A stretch of DNA of 59,287 bases from Byssothecium circinans (Eukaryota > Ascomycota > Dothideomycetes > Pleosporales > Massarinaceae), in the NCBI GenBank assembly GCA_010015675.1, contig ML976993.1, forward strand, positions 757,726 through 817,012. Reading direction: 5' to 3'. The notes below the pieces were generated by a model. The model saw only the letters and a list, made by a program, of their open reading frames with translations, did not search any database and was not told the DNA's origin. The position numbers were made by a program, and so were the translations under genes. This document shows, piece by piece, positions 1 to 11,560 of the stretch; position 1 is the stretch's first letter; the number at the start of each line of letters is the position of its first letter.

Positions 1-347
1 ACCACCCCGCTCGCGCAGTAGTTTATTCGCCATATCCAACACTTCGTCCAACGTAGGCGCGAATCCTCGCGAATCGAGGTCAAGGATGTATAGGATAAGT
101 GTTTCCTGCTCAGTCAAGGACAGTTTTGAACAGTTCGGTACCGTTTCTGGTCGAAACGGTATTCCTTTGGCGTGTTCGGTGAGGACGCGAGGCTTGACGT
201 TAAAAGCCTCAGCAGCGCTTCAATAGCTTTGGAATTGGCCTCTATTGTATGCGCTAAGGGCAAGCTGTAGTCTGCCTTCGTGTTGGAGTCGTTCAGACCT
301 TTGTTGTTAAGGCATTTTCGTGTTGAAGATGGAGTTGGTGTTGCCAA
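1..347 (-). pseudogene. N-terminal part of pogo/Fot1-type transposase, with a frame break
   Basis: The minus strand opens at ATG 345-347 and encodes about 77 residues ending in RYRTVQNCP before a TGA at 114-116. In another frame, from about 125 to 1, the DNA encodes LSLTEQETLILYILDLDSRG and then FAPTLDEVLDMANKLLRERGG. This is the classic first helix-turn-helix segment of fungal CENP-B/Tc5-type transposases (LTEEE..L..WI..LD.RG.PP....V..MAN.LL..RG). The two frames overlap near 115-125 with no usable intron between them, so this copy probably carries a frameshift, although a sequencing error is possible. The DDE catalytic domain lies outside the window. Confidence 0.65.
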
Positions 348-353
348 GGAATC

Positions 354-421
354 GTGGGCGGTTCGGTGGTGTGGGCGGTTCGGTGGTGTGGGCGGTTCGG
401 TGGTGTGGGCGGTTCGGTGGT
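354..421. repeat. Four 17-bp tandem repeats in the transposon terminus
   Basis: Four perfect head-to-tail copies of GTGGGCGGTTCGGTGGT lie immediately inside the terminal GCTTTACGTTATA. They are part of the terminal inverted repeat of the pogo-like element. The right-edge copy has three units of a diverged version of the same 17-mer. Confidence 0.9.
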
Positions 422-434
422 GCTTTACGTTATA

Positions 435-1736
435 TTTAATGAGTTTGAAGACGCCATTCAGTCACGTGATCATATCACATGACTATAGTCATATCACGTG
501 CCCGTCACCTTGTATAGTCTTCTCTCTGTAGTTGCTGCTCGATCACTCAATCAATCGATTTCTCCCACTCCCTCAGAGCCTCGTTTCAACATTTAAAGTA
601 GTCCTCCTATAAGGCATAGACGCAAGAAGTAAAGATAGCAGGGCGCTTAATATTAAGGTAAGGGCTTACGAGTTCTATATTAGGGCATAATTAACCCTAT
701 CACCATCTATAGCCCCTTATCGTCAATTCAGGCGTATCAGCCGAAGCTTTAGACTAGTCGCCTAGCCTCGTGGTAACTCTATAGGTGGATCAGCAAGGGG
801 GATGCGTAGAGCTGCTTCGTACCTTCGTTCTCCTCAGTAACATAGGCATTAGAAGCTTTATCATTTGGCTTCTGCCTCCTTGACATCCTTTTGTCCTCCA
901 AACTTAACTTACATGCTAATTCTCTCACAACCCCCTGTTCAACAACGTTTTGCTGAGCGAGGATTCTCTTGATCTCCAGTTATGAGCTGCTCGGCCCCAT
1001 GCCGCGGGCTCCCTATTCCCAGTGCGTTTGTTTTCACTTCAGTTACCCTTCGTTCCATGGCTGTACTTCGAAAGAAATAAAGGAAACAGATGGATTGGCG
1101 TTTCGAAAGCCGTCTTTGATAGTCGGATTCGATACTACCATGATATAGCTAAATACACGAAGATGCGTCAGTGTCAGGAGGTGCGCCGTGAGCTGCTTAT
1201 ACTTGAAGCAGTTCAGAATGTGTTGGAGTTGTATGAAACTTTTACGCTTGATGTTTGCGCTGTCGCAGTAATGATAACCAATGAAAGAGGCGGAGGTATC
1301 TAGGTGCAAACGGTAACGTCAGTAGATACACAGTGCGTAGGAACCCAGCGGGCGTCATCATAAGCTTGTGCTGCACCATTTTGCTAATGCCCTCATCACC
1401 GAGTCTTTGCGCAGTTTCAATGACTGCAATTTCAGGCTCTTTTATTTGTGAGTGGTACCTGTCAATCGAATTTTCTTCCATTTCTCGTTCAATGATTTTG
1501 CCACTACCGTGCTTGCTGTCAATCGACCACTACGCGTATACCCACAGCAGGCCAAGCTTCTGCTTCGGAAAAACAACAATTGCACTACGGCGTTTGCTGC
1601 CACCAAATTAGTATTTATACCGCTCTCCCGCTACAGCCACACTCAAAATCATTGCTTCGACCGTCACCCACATCTCCACAGTTGCTGTTTTACCGATTAT
1701 ACCAAGCTAGTCTAGGTCACACCCGACTGCGCAAGC
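435..1736. other. Intergenic, partly AT-rich and repeat-like
   Basis: There is no gene I can support. About 590-880 is rich in TpA and poor in TpG, as in DNA degraded by repeat-induced point mutation, and looks like an old repeat. About 1500-1736 is pyrimidine-rich and is the likely promoter and leader of the gene starting at 1737. Short open frames here have no protein-like composition. Confidence 0.5.
463..500. promoter_or_regulatory. Imperfect palindrome with two CACGTG boxes
   Basis: CACGTG occurs at 463-468 and 495-500, with a CACATG between them, arranged around a central ACTATAGT. CACGTG is the core bound by bHLH factors in fungi. No gene starts within 1.2 kb, so a regulatory role is only a possibility; the palindrome may belong to transposon-related DNA. 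Confidence 0.2.
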
Positions 1737-3308
1737 ATGGCACTACGCAAGCAACAACCCCCCGAACAAACCCCGCAAGATAATCAGCGCCGAGTCTCCG
1801 CCCGCAGCGCAAAGAAAAAGGGCGAGCTGAACGCTCTACGGGACAAGATGATCCATATGGAACACAACATTAGCTTTACCTTCCACGATCCCCTCCAGAA
1901 GGCCTTCGCCGACGCCATAACTGCAATGGACCACACCAACACGGGCGCTAAGGAGGGCTACGACCTGATTCAGGAGCTCAAGACCCATGTCGAAATCCTT
2001 GTCTATATCTCGACTAAGCGCACTCCCGTCTACATAGTCGAGGTCCTGAAGACACTGAACAAGATCATTGCACTTGAGAAAGGCAGCGAGCCAGAACTGC
2101 CTGAGGAGATTACTCGAGCAGTCGAGGAGGATGCGAAGAAGAAGAAGAACGTCTGCGTACGACCTACTTCCTCGAAGGAGACCGGCTTCATCATTCCTGC
2201 ACCAAAGGTAGCCAATGAAACTACCGTGCCTGCCGACAAGGCTTCTCCTCCGGCCGACGAAGCCGCTGTCTCTACCACTGACACTAAGCGAGGTAGAAAG
2301 CGCTCTGCTTCTCACTTGTCGCCGGAGCCCAGGCATCTTTTGCGCGTCAAGGCTAGAGCTCCGAAAAAGAACTCCCAACTCATGCCCGGTCAGGCCAAAG
2401 TACCCCAAGTCGTGATCCGTGGACTCCGCCATAAGGATGACTATGACTACACACCGCGCAATGATCCCATCTTTTACGACATTAATCGACCAAAGATAGG
2501 CCACTTCGCCGGGCCGCAGCTCCTCAGCCGGATCCTGAAGACCCTAGACTTCCAGCTGCAACTCATCGAGGAGCGTCAGGAGGCACTGGCGGTGCACAAA
2601 GACTACTACAATGCGCTCCAGCACTGCTTGAAGAAAGTGGGGGACCAAGTCCTGAAGTTTCCAGTACTCGGCCTCCCAAATTCTCAATTAGCTAAGCTTA
2701 TTGACGAGATCTCAGAGCCTCTAGAGCTCATATGCCAGCGACTTGACGACACGGGAGAGATGCCACGCTGGTTCTTTGGGGAGTGGGTAAAGGTCATTTT
2801 GTCAAAAGGCCTACGCATTGAGTCGATGGGCACGATCGATTCTATGGTATGTTGCGCTACATTCGATTCTTAAGCATGATTTACTAACAATGGCAGCTCA
2901 CCACCGCCCTACTAGATGAGAAGAGCGCTTTAACTAAACTCGATCTGCTGCGGTACTACGCAGTCGAGATTGACAGTAAGGTCACCTACCGGATACGATA
3001 GTGATTACCGCTAATAATCCATAGTCATCGGGTTCCTGTACGAAGACGCCGCTGACAACTACTGGGAGGACTTCCCACAGAAGCAGATACAAGCTCTGCA
3101 GATCCAGAACCTCAGCCAGTTCCGCGCATTCAAGGACCGACCTTGGACGAATTGGACAAAGCAACTCGATGAGCTCTTGGATAAGGCAAACGAGATGTCC
3201 TACCAAGACAGCAATATTAAGTTCCTGGAAGCGGTCCAGGAGGTTATGGACTTCTTGAAGGAGGAGATCCGCAAAGAGGAAGAGGCCGTAGCTAGCAACG
3301 TGCTTTAG
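1737..3308 (+). CDS. Conserved-looking hypothetical protein, 490 aa, three exons
   Basis: I do not recognise the family. The exon model is 1737-2846, 2897-2975 and 3025-3308. Both introns are about 50 bp with GT-AG ends, and the first has a perfect TACTAAC branch site at 2882-2888. Residues 1-35 are basic and disordered. About 35-120 is helical (KAFADAITAMDHTNTGAKEG region). About 130-230 is low-complexity, Lys/Ser/Pro-rich, with KKKK and KRGRKR stretches that suggest nuclear localisation. The C-terminal part, about 260-490, is helical and acidic. It ends in a TAG followed by 19 further sense codons in the same frame. The coding call rests on frame-preserving splices and codon composition. 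A nuclear role is inference. Confidence 0.8.
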
Positions 3309-4770
3309 CAACCCGCATCGCAGTCCACGGGAGCCGCCCCAGCCACGAAGACGACGGACACACTTTAAGGAAGCGTCCTACCGGCATTACGGCACGAGAC
3401 AAACTCCCATTCATTACGAATTGTAGCTTTGTGTTGTGAAAGCGAGGACTTCACGAGCCACTTCAGGGAGCTGAACTGACCTGTCTGGCACCCGTGATAT
3501 GTGCTGTTGACGGGAATGCTGAGGTGGCAGGATTTCCCATCCAATTTTCTTGACCATTGGCATATTGAGCTCACCTGCGGCGTCATTTTCAGGAACGGTC
3601 CCTTGTTTTTCCACACGTTTCAGGCACATTATGTCCGGAGTTTATAGATAAAGAGCGATGGAGACGTTTTACCGTGATCAGGACTCCGCCCTTGGGGCGC
3701 ATTCTTCATCACGGCCAACGTGCCGACTTTTTACGCCACGTGTGTTGGTCATTCGGGTTGGGCGTTCGTAGTTTAGTTGTTAATCTTTAATAAGTGTTTT
3801 AAAAGAGTAGTTTCGTCGCGAAGTATTTTTTTACGCTGGTAAATTGTTTAAAACACTTTTCGCAAATTCTTTATATAAGGGCATCTGCTGAACACGATAT
3901 AAGAACATCTAACTGCGACAATACGCCTAATACTCGACATTATCTGCATGAATCAATGGACCAAGTAAACTTTGAAACTCATTATTAGCACCTTGTATGC
4001 TTAGATGCTCCATAATTAATGGCTATTTATAAAGATAGGGAGTCAAATACTTCACCTTAAGCCCAGTTCCGAGTCACACTTCACTTGAAACTTCCCCCCC
4101 CAGCCCAGCAAGGTGTTAAGGGAATGACGGTTCGGTTATCACACCACTTCAACGGTGCGTTAATAGAGCCTTTCTCTCCGTGGAGATGCTAAAGCCGCTT
4201 ATATAGACTCCTTATATGCTTAGCGCTGCTTGTGCCTATCCTTCCTTAGGCAGAGTTTTTAAAAATTCTCTTGAAACCATTTGTTCTTTGAAAACACTTG
4301 AAATCATCGCACCTACTTATCCACGTGGAAGCGTCGATGAATTAAAGTAAGGTTCGATGTTGATCGGACATAAAGTGTTGAGGTTTTCACGCGGCTGTGT
4401 GACGCTAGATGGCGTATGTGAAGAACGTTGATATTACAAATGCGTCTTCTATATGTATTGAGAGAGGGTGGAAGGCTTAGAAGACGAAGATGTACGCTAC
4501 AGTCAATTGATGATAGGGGCACAGAAGATTCATGACTCACGGACTGTAAACACTTAGGTCAATAGACAGGTACGTGAGAAGATTGACGGCTGTACAATAC
4601 AAGAAAGTCGCGAGAGAGAGTCAATTATATCGATGCAAACAGCACTAAGATCTTCATTACCACGGTAGGGCACGTAGATAGATACGCAAGTAAATATCAA
4701 AGTGCGCCCTACCACTCCAACCCGACTAAATGAGAACTTGAACCCCTCTTTTGTTTCCTGCAGTCAACGA
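3309..4770. other. Intergenic, AT-rich, no supported gene
   Basis: About 3770-4060 is AT-rich. It holds an inverted repeat, AAGTGTTTTAAA near 3795 and its complement near 3855, separated by about 45 bp. A 71-codon minus-strand open frame at 3414-3629 has acceptable composition but no recognisable domain and no splice partner that I could find. The rest shows nothing I can name. Confidence 0.4.
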
Positions 4771-6596
4771 TCAAACCGAGCGCTCAATAGCCGTAGCATG
4801 CCCCTTCTCCCCAACAATAACGTGACCCGGCTCAACCTGGTGAATCTGCTTCTCGACAGCCGCAGCCTGTTTCTCCTGAAGCGATTCATCTTCAAACACT
4901 GTTTCATCATTAGCCCGTCCCTCCAAACGTTTACGCCGTGGTTCGACTTACAGAAAGTGAGTTCCTCCAAGGTCCTATTATACGTCTCGGGGTACAGCAA
5001 ATACACCGTGAGAAACTCAAAAGCAATCCAGCCACAATAAATAGCAAAGAACTTCCAGTCGATAGCCGTGAGCGCAATCGGATTTACATTTGTCGAGAAG
5101 AAGCCCCCGAGCTTGCCGAAGATCTGCTCGACACCGATGCCCATGGTGCGCTGGGCGTAGGGGAAGATTTCGACAAGGAACGTGTAGGTTAGCGAGTTGT
5201 TTCCGATGTTATAGCAGGGCGCGTAGGCGAAGAAGAAGAACAGCGCCGCCATGCCCGCGCTCTTGTTGACGAATTTATTATCTTTCGCAAAGCGTAGGCG
5301 TTCGAATGACACCGTTATGCCTACGAAGACGAGCAGCATGGACGCGGACGAAAGCATGAACATCCATCTTCGGCGGAAGCGAGTCACGACGAGGGCGATG
5401 AGGACGCCGTTGATCAGACTCCAGCATTGGTTGGCGATGTTGATGCGCGTTTTGGCGAAGTTGGACGTGTAGCCCATCATCTCGAAGAGCAGGTTGGAAT
5501 AGTAGGAGAGGAGGGTGTTGCCGCTCATTTGCGTGAAGAGACCCATCATGATGGCGATGAGTACACGGCGGCGCATACCAGGAGTGCGCACCATATCCAT
5601 CCAGGTCATCTTGCTCTGTTCGAGCTCGAGCTTGATGGTCGTCTTGATCTGGGTCATTTCGGCTTGGACGAGGAGGGAGGAGGCATCGCCTTCGGCGTGG
5701 TATTTGGTAAGGACTGCAAAGGCTTCGTCTTCGCGGTCTTGACTGACTAACCAACGGGGGCTTTCGGGAATCATACTATACATATGTTATTAAGGATGTA
5801 GAGGAAGGTGGGGTAGAGGCGGAGATGCTTACAAGACCGTGCAGATCTGGAGCAGAGAAGGAACAATCTGCAGCAGTGACGGGATACGCCAGCTCCAGTC
5901 TCCTTTGATGTCGACGGTCTTGATGCTGATAGCGGCTGCAAGGATTGATCCGACAAAGTACGAGGCGTTGAAGAGAGAGGTGAGGAAAGCACGCTCCTTG
6001 GGGTGCCCCAGCTCACCAATCAAAGCGGATCCGGAGATAATGGCGAAGACGATCCCGACACCGAGCAGCATGCGGGCGATGATGTACATTCCGACTGAGT
6101 TGAGTGTTAGTCATGTCCTTCTTAGAAGCTTGGTGACTTACTGTGCTGAGAGAATCCTTGGAGGATGGCACCAACAACCATGACCAGAGATCCGAACATG
6201 ACAGACCATCGCCTACCGAAGCGCTGGTTCATCCATGGAGCGAAAGGCACAGCGAGAATCGAGCCGAGTTGGTAGCAGGAAGAGATGAAACCAAGAAGAG
6301 AAGGCCTTATGCTCCATTTGTCCTTTGCATCCTTGTATCCCGCTCCGAAGTCTGCCACAGTCAGCTCACCACTCGTACGAATGATTGCGGAAGTACCTAC
6401 ATTTGTTGAAGGGCTGCGAGAACTGCAAAGTGTTGATGAGCTGGGAATCAAACCCAGAAGTCATTTCAACACCCATACAGCACAGGAAGAGATAGAAGTA
6501 CATCCATCGTAAATTCGGTTTCCTGTACCACCGCACCTTGTCCCCCTCGACCAACCTGGTCACAACCGGATCAGCGCCATGTCCCGTATTAACCAT
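4771..6596 (-). CDS. MFS sugar transporter (fungal hexose/lactose permease type), 539 aa
   Basis: A proton-coupled sugar carrier of the plasma membrane, by family. Five exons join in frame: 6596-6401, 6351-6142, 6094-5833, 5775-4952 and 4898-4771. Introns are 47-57 bp. Family signatures include RFGRRW after TM2, PESPRWL after TM6 at the third splice junction, ERxxG-like spacing, and PETYNRTLEELTFLFED after TM12, the standard C-terminal sugar-porter motif. The N-terminus before TM1 is short. The length is normal for the family (about 500-550). The substrate cannot be told from sequence; lactose, galactose or pentose carriers of filamentous fungi look similar. The upstream region (6597 onward) is long and unoccupied, so the promoter is unshared. 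Confidence 0.92.
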
Positions 6597-9177
6597 TTTT
6601 GCTTGACGAAAGGTTTCGAAAACTGGAGTTCCCAGCTCACAACGGGAGACGGCGAACCTTACGTCTTATAAAGACGATTTAAAAATCCGATACCCCGGCT
6701 TTTGACCCTAGGCTGCTCCATGGTGGTGTTCACTAAGCCGGAGGGATACCCGCCGTTACCGTCTCCAGGTCTCGTCCAGACTTAGCGGCTGGGCGTTCAG
6801 GAATCTGCCTGCTTTCCGGTTAAATACATGCAGATTATCCTCCAGTTAATCGCGTGTTCGATGAGGCAGGTCAGACGGCATAGTCCTCTCGGGAGAAATG
6901 ATTGGCCAGTGAGGGCATCGCTATGGGGTTTCAAGGTAACCTTGACCGTGCTCGGTAGCGCTCCGTAGACCCACTCACATCTAATGAATCGTCAGCACGC
7001 GCGCATGAAAATCCCAAGCACTCGGAAGCGTAGAACAATCGCCGACACCAACCTCGTAGGAGGCTCGGCTGAGGAGTTGATTCTGCGGCTGGATGGAAGG
7101 CTTCGAGAAATATTGGAATGCTGCAAGCCATGACAGAACGACAGCTGATCGAGGCATGAGGCTGACGGGATATTTACCAAAGTCATATAATAGCGTGTTG
7201 GACTTTGATGACTGGCATGGACACGATACTGATTTTCGGATGCACGAGGCTCCAACCTCCGATAGATTAAAAGCTGGGCTTCTGGCACATTGGCCAAATT
7301 GCTGGGTTTCCTCTGCCCGGGTCGCGCGCACGAGGGCTCGCCGGTTTCCTGTCAGTGGGGTTCCCATTGCTGGTAACTAATATAGCAGACGAAGCGCGCG
7401 CGTGTCCTTCATGTCCGGGGTAGAGCATTGATACACGCGAGAGGGAATCTGATTATTATCGTGATGTTGGAGAACTATGAAACACGCCAGATGGCCGGCT
7501 AGGATGGACGGCTCTAGTTCCCATGAGAAGACCGCCCAGATGGTCGGTGCACACACCCTAATTGGCATCTCCCTAACTTCGTATGGACGGAAATATTGGT
7601 GCACCGTAAGCGTTCGCCTTGTCGACGCAAAGAAGAGGCACAGTTGCTTAGGTGTTGCTTCTCCCCGGCACTTCAAGCGTCTCGGCTCAACTGGATGGCT
7701 GGCAATGCGCGTATCCTGATTTGATGGGAAGCGTACTCCGCGAATCGGCGGTGCTATCGCATGCGGGGCGCCTAGTTGTTCAAGGTGTAAAGATAATAGC
7801 CGGTATAAGAAGGCGTTGACCAAGGCGGTGGCCGCGCGAAAACGCGAGCGCCTCAATATGTAGAGACGGTCGATTCTTCCAATAATAACTATTCTACTCA
7901 CATTTTCCGTTCGTGGCGCTCTGCTCCTCTGACCTACCTCGAAAAAAATCGATTATAATACCCAGCTGATAAATCGCAGTGCGTTTAGATGAAGGTCCAA
8001 GCCCCGGATAGATTGCCTACAGGTCAGACAACCTTGGCCTGGGAATTCGACAAGCAAACACGTCGCACGAATGCCTCTCCAAGGGTAGCATGCTGCGAAA
8101 TAAAGGAGTCGAATCGCAGAGCCCATTAATCACCCGGGAGCGAAAGTGGACTGAAGAGATATCAAGGGAAAAGGCGGCGATGCCTCAACAATTATGGCGC
8201 AAAGGGTTGTTCGTTTGAGCAGCTTTGAATCACCATACACAGCATTGCCATTTCCCACTCCCTCGAACAACAGATGAGCGCAAGTCGCTGGCGTGTTGAA
8301 AAGTCGTGATGGATGATGAGGACAAAGAAGGGGAGCTCGCTAGATGGCTCGATTGACTGTCGAGTCGGATACTGTCCTTGTGATACGTAGATAGTTCACT
8401 AATTCGATCGCTGTCCGCTGTCCGGAGTGAAGAAATGCTTAGTGTCGAGACTTCGCGGAAGGTGAAGAGTGGTGGTAACCAGTTGAAGGGAGACCCGCAC
8501 CTCCCGTACAATCAAGCATACCACTCATGTTGTCGCAGTTCGTTCCGATAGCGTACCGTCCCAACAAGCAGACTTCCGTCTTGGGGTCGTCATCGATGAG
8601 GCTCATGCGAAAAGGATGGTGTCAATATCCATGTGAGAGTCGAGACTTAAGAGCCGCAGCGGCTGCGCACACTCAGAGTCGTCGCTTCCGTCCCATCTGC
8701 CCACTGCCGCTCCCCCAACAGCCTCCAACCCGTCTCTCCTCATCAAAAAGAAGACCACAAACTCTTCATATAATAACAGCAAACAGATATCACATTCCGT
8801 CATAGATGTTCGTGACCGTCTCGCATTGATCGCTTCAACTGCCAAGATGTGCGCCCCACGTTTCAGTCATCTGATCGCGATGATTGGCCAGTACGGTGGT
8901 CGAACAGCCACGGCAGCGTCTTGAATCTGGATTTTCTTGCGAAAAAATGACGTAAGGAGTCGTGGCACAGGGCGTGGCGCACCATTCATCATCATCGTTG
9001 ATGAAACCTTTGACGTATATATTGGGACTGCTGTGTGCTGTTTAAACCCCTCCTTTTTTCTTTTACACGCCACAAAACTCGACAGTCTCGCAGTATACAC
9101 CTGCGACCTTTGTTTTGAAGACACAAGGACAACACTACTTCCACGCACCAAAGTAGAACTTACCAAACCGCCAAAAA
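6597..9177. other. Long gene-poor region
   Basis: 2.6 kb without a gene I can support. It contains GC-rich open frames of up to about 170 codons (for example 7377-7901 minus), but their translations are Arg/His-rich and domain-free, as expected of chance frames in CG-rich DNA. The last 150 bp or so before 9178 is pyrimidine-rich and probably the leader of the next gene. Confidence 0.45.
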
Positions 9178-9703
9178 ATGCCTTTCCTCGATGTCGCCGT
9201 CCTCCCCCTCCGCGGCATACAAGCCCTCTTCTCCATCATCGTCCTCGGTCTAACCGCCTATGTAATCAACGTCACATCGACATATTGGTGGCATTCGTCT
9301 TCGGTCGCTTTCATGCTCTTCTGCAGCATATGGACACTTCTCGCCGTCGCCTATCTGGTCCTCACTCCCTCACGGTTCCCCGCTGCGGCCCACAAGTTCG
9401 CCATTGCTGGTGTTGAGGCTCTGACCATGATCTTTTGGTTTGCGGCTTGGGTCGCTGTTGCGAGTCTGTGGGGAGATATTCATTGTGGAAGTCGCGGTGG
9501 TTGGTGTGGGGCGGGGACCGCTGCTATTGTTTTCTCGGCTTTTATCTGGTATGTTGGACCCCATAAGCTCGACTGTGTAAAGGATGGTACTGATTGATAT
9601 TTGTAGGCTCGCTTTCGTTGCCACGACGATCATTGCGGCGCTTCACATTCGACGAACTTCGCGGTCCGACACTTCCGCACCTCCCCAGATGCAGGGCGTC
9701 TAA
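9178..9703 (+). CDS. MARVEL-like four-span membrane protein, 155 aa
   Basis: Two exons, 9178-9548 and 9607-9703, flank a 58-bp intron; the split codon restores Trp. The protein has four hydrophobic segments at about residues 12-32, 40-61, 73-97 and 117-140, short loops, and a small polar tail (HIRRTSRSDTSAPPQMQGV). A Cys/Gly-rich loop (HCGSRGGWCGAG) lies between segments 3 and 4. This topology and size match fungal MARVEL-domain proteins, including the Nce102-like group that organises plasma-membrane domains. The match is on topology rather than a diagnostic motif, so the exact function is open. The start lies after an A-rich CAAAAA context, which is favourable in fungi. Confidence 0.8.
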
Positions 9704-11560
9704 ATCTTAAGCCGTATGCCAATACGCACCAATTCCGCGATATAAAAGGAGAGATGGAGACATATCTGATCTTCACAGTCCATCGAGGAAACTTCCTGTC
9801 ATAACATCCTGATGTTGTGGGTCAAAATTGCTTCATGATCAGCACGGCGTTCTTGCTTTTGGATATACCCATTTCATGATTTCATGGTTTCATATGTGGT
9901 CTCATGTCGTCATGCTTATGCTCTTCCATCACGTTTAATAGCAATAATAATTGAATGGTCTATTCCGTGTTATCTCATGCGTGCTTACTTCCAGTGTTGA
10001 CATCTCTAAGCGCATCCTATGTGTACCTGAAGGTACTCTGTAAAGTAGAAAAAAAGGCCTCTATAATGCATTCCTTATGGTGCGTCAATTGCTTTCTATG
10101 GGTGATCTATATATACAAGGTTCAGGAAACTCTAAGTAGTAGGTTTCGTATGCCAGAGGTAACGTAAGTGGAGAAAAAAGGGTAGAAACCAGTTAAAAAG
10201 AACACGATTTACACGCGTAGAAAATAGGGGGGAAACTGGAGCAAAAAAAAAAAAGCGGCTCTAACAGAGGAATACCCCACAGTCACGGCTTGCATCCAAA
10301 TGTAACCCTTGTGAATCGAACCCAGGCCGAGGGGTGCAGTAATTGCACTAGAGCTAGGATTTTGAGATCTTAATTATTATATATACAGTAATAAAGATTA
10401 CAGGCCTTAAGAGGAAGTTCTGGATCGCGATTACTACCTATGGTAGGTATCGCGTCTTCAACAAAAAGCATGACGCGCCCTTCTCACGATGTAGCGTGCA
10501 TGCTATTCTGTTAAATATAGTGTCAGCCCTATGGCCGCACCACGACTTAGCTTTAAAATAAAACTACGGGTACTAAGAGTCCCTTGAACGAGCTTTGCTA
10601 ATATCCCCGCCGTTTACCCCAGGTACGCTGGCTAATAGAAAGCCAGCGTCAATGTCATATATGAGGCCGTTACCTTACTTATGGATAACGGCTACATCAT
10701 CAGAAGGGACTCGGGAGGGTGATGCTTTGCGGCTAGCTGAGCATAAAGGTATACAGCTACACGGAGGTTTAAACATGGTTTAATAACAGGAGTAGAGGGT
10801 TCGAAAACCACTACCGCTAGTGCCACTTTCGGTTAGCTCATGGGTTGATATGTCACGCCGAAATTTAAACATCCTGTCTTCCTCTCATCCCGACCATTGT
10901 CAAACTCTCACCACCTGCCTCTATGTCGTGTTAACTTTTCTATCTACCCTTTCACATGTCTCTCCCGATGGAATCACATGCGTCGCTCTTCTCCGTCGCG
11001 CCCGCATACGTGATAGCCCCGCACGCCCCGTCAGCCGGACTCAGCCCATTCCCAATTTGGTGAATACGATCGATGTCATTTTTCACTTTTCTAGCAATGA
11101 CCCCTCTTCCCTGCAATTGATCTTGCTATGCTTAATTCGACGTCGGAGGAACGCGGCGCTCGCTATTCCTTGTTCGAGCCTAATGCCTATCTACCTCTCT
11201 ACGATACTGTCTCTTTCTTTTTCTTTGTTTGAGCAGTGCAACGGGATGGAAAAACAGCGGTCCGACTGCACCAAATCCTGGCGTGTAGATTGCACCTAGC
11301 TCAGCACAGCCTCTCGCGTCTACAGGATTTCGAAAATGCCTCACCGAATGCAGCAGCTCTAACAGAACATGGCCAAAACCCCGATAAGCTCCTCGACCAA
11401 GCAGCCAAACAAGGCGCGGCATGTCGCGGCTGAGCTTCTTACTGCTTGATTTCACGTACAACAACCTGCTTGCCGACACGATAACAGGGTCGTATAAGAC
11501 TTCATCTCCTCCAGAGAGCGGTTGACGCTCCCCCTCCTTCTTTACGGTACAACCGCAACC
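9704..11560. other. Intergenic with degraded AT-rich repeat and a long pyrimidine-rich leader
   Basis: About 10000-10850 is AT-rich with low TpG content and looks like degraded repeat DNA. It includes a perfect 9-bp hairpin (ACGCTGGCT/AGCCAGCGT near 10623-10650). A B-box-like TTCGATTC on the minus strand near 10310 lacks a foldable tRNA around it. About 10860-11560 is pyrimidine-rich and is the probable promoter and 5' leader of the potassium transporter. No gene is supported. Confidence 0.45.

Larger units (their letters stand above)
1..434 (-). mobile_element. End of a pogo/Fot1-like DNA transposon, cut by the window edge
   Basis: This is the inward end of a Tc1/mariner-superfamily element of the fungal pogo/Fot1 type, reading leftward out of the window. 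The terminus on the minus strand begins after a TA with ACGTAAAGCACCACCGAAC and runs into four 17-bp tandem repeats (354-421). These are followed by a conserved block reading ATTCCTTGGCAA and then by transposase coding sequence. The same terminus with the same internal block occurs at the right edge of the window, so the boundary near 434 is supported by comparison inside the window. The TA target site is seen only on this side. Confidence 0.75.

Noticed and set aside
3790..3870. AT-rich inverted repeat as a MITE
   Set aside because: The arms are only 12 bp and no target duplication flanks them; consistent with chance in AT-rich DNA.
7377..7901. 174-codon minus-strand open frame
   Set aside because: Arg/His-rich, no domain, no codon bias like the neighbouring genes and no splice partner; probably chance in GC-rich DNA.
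10290..10370. tRNA-like stretch on the minus strand with GGTTCGATTC and a TAGCTCTAG box
   Set aside because: A and B boxes are too close together and the arms do not pair; it lies in degraded repeat DNA.
10820..11299. 159-codon plus-strand open frame
   Set aside because: Ser/Leu/Arg-rich translation of a pyrimidine-rich leader, no ATG context or domain; overlaps the likely 5' region of the potassium transporter.
11522..11560. Upstream in-frame extension of the K+ transporter start
   Set aside because: It has no ATG; the ATG at 11561 is in a good context and gives a normal N-terminus.
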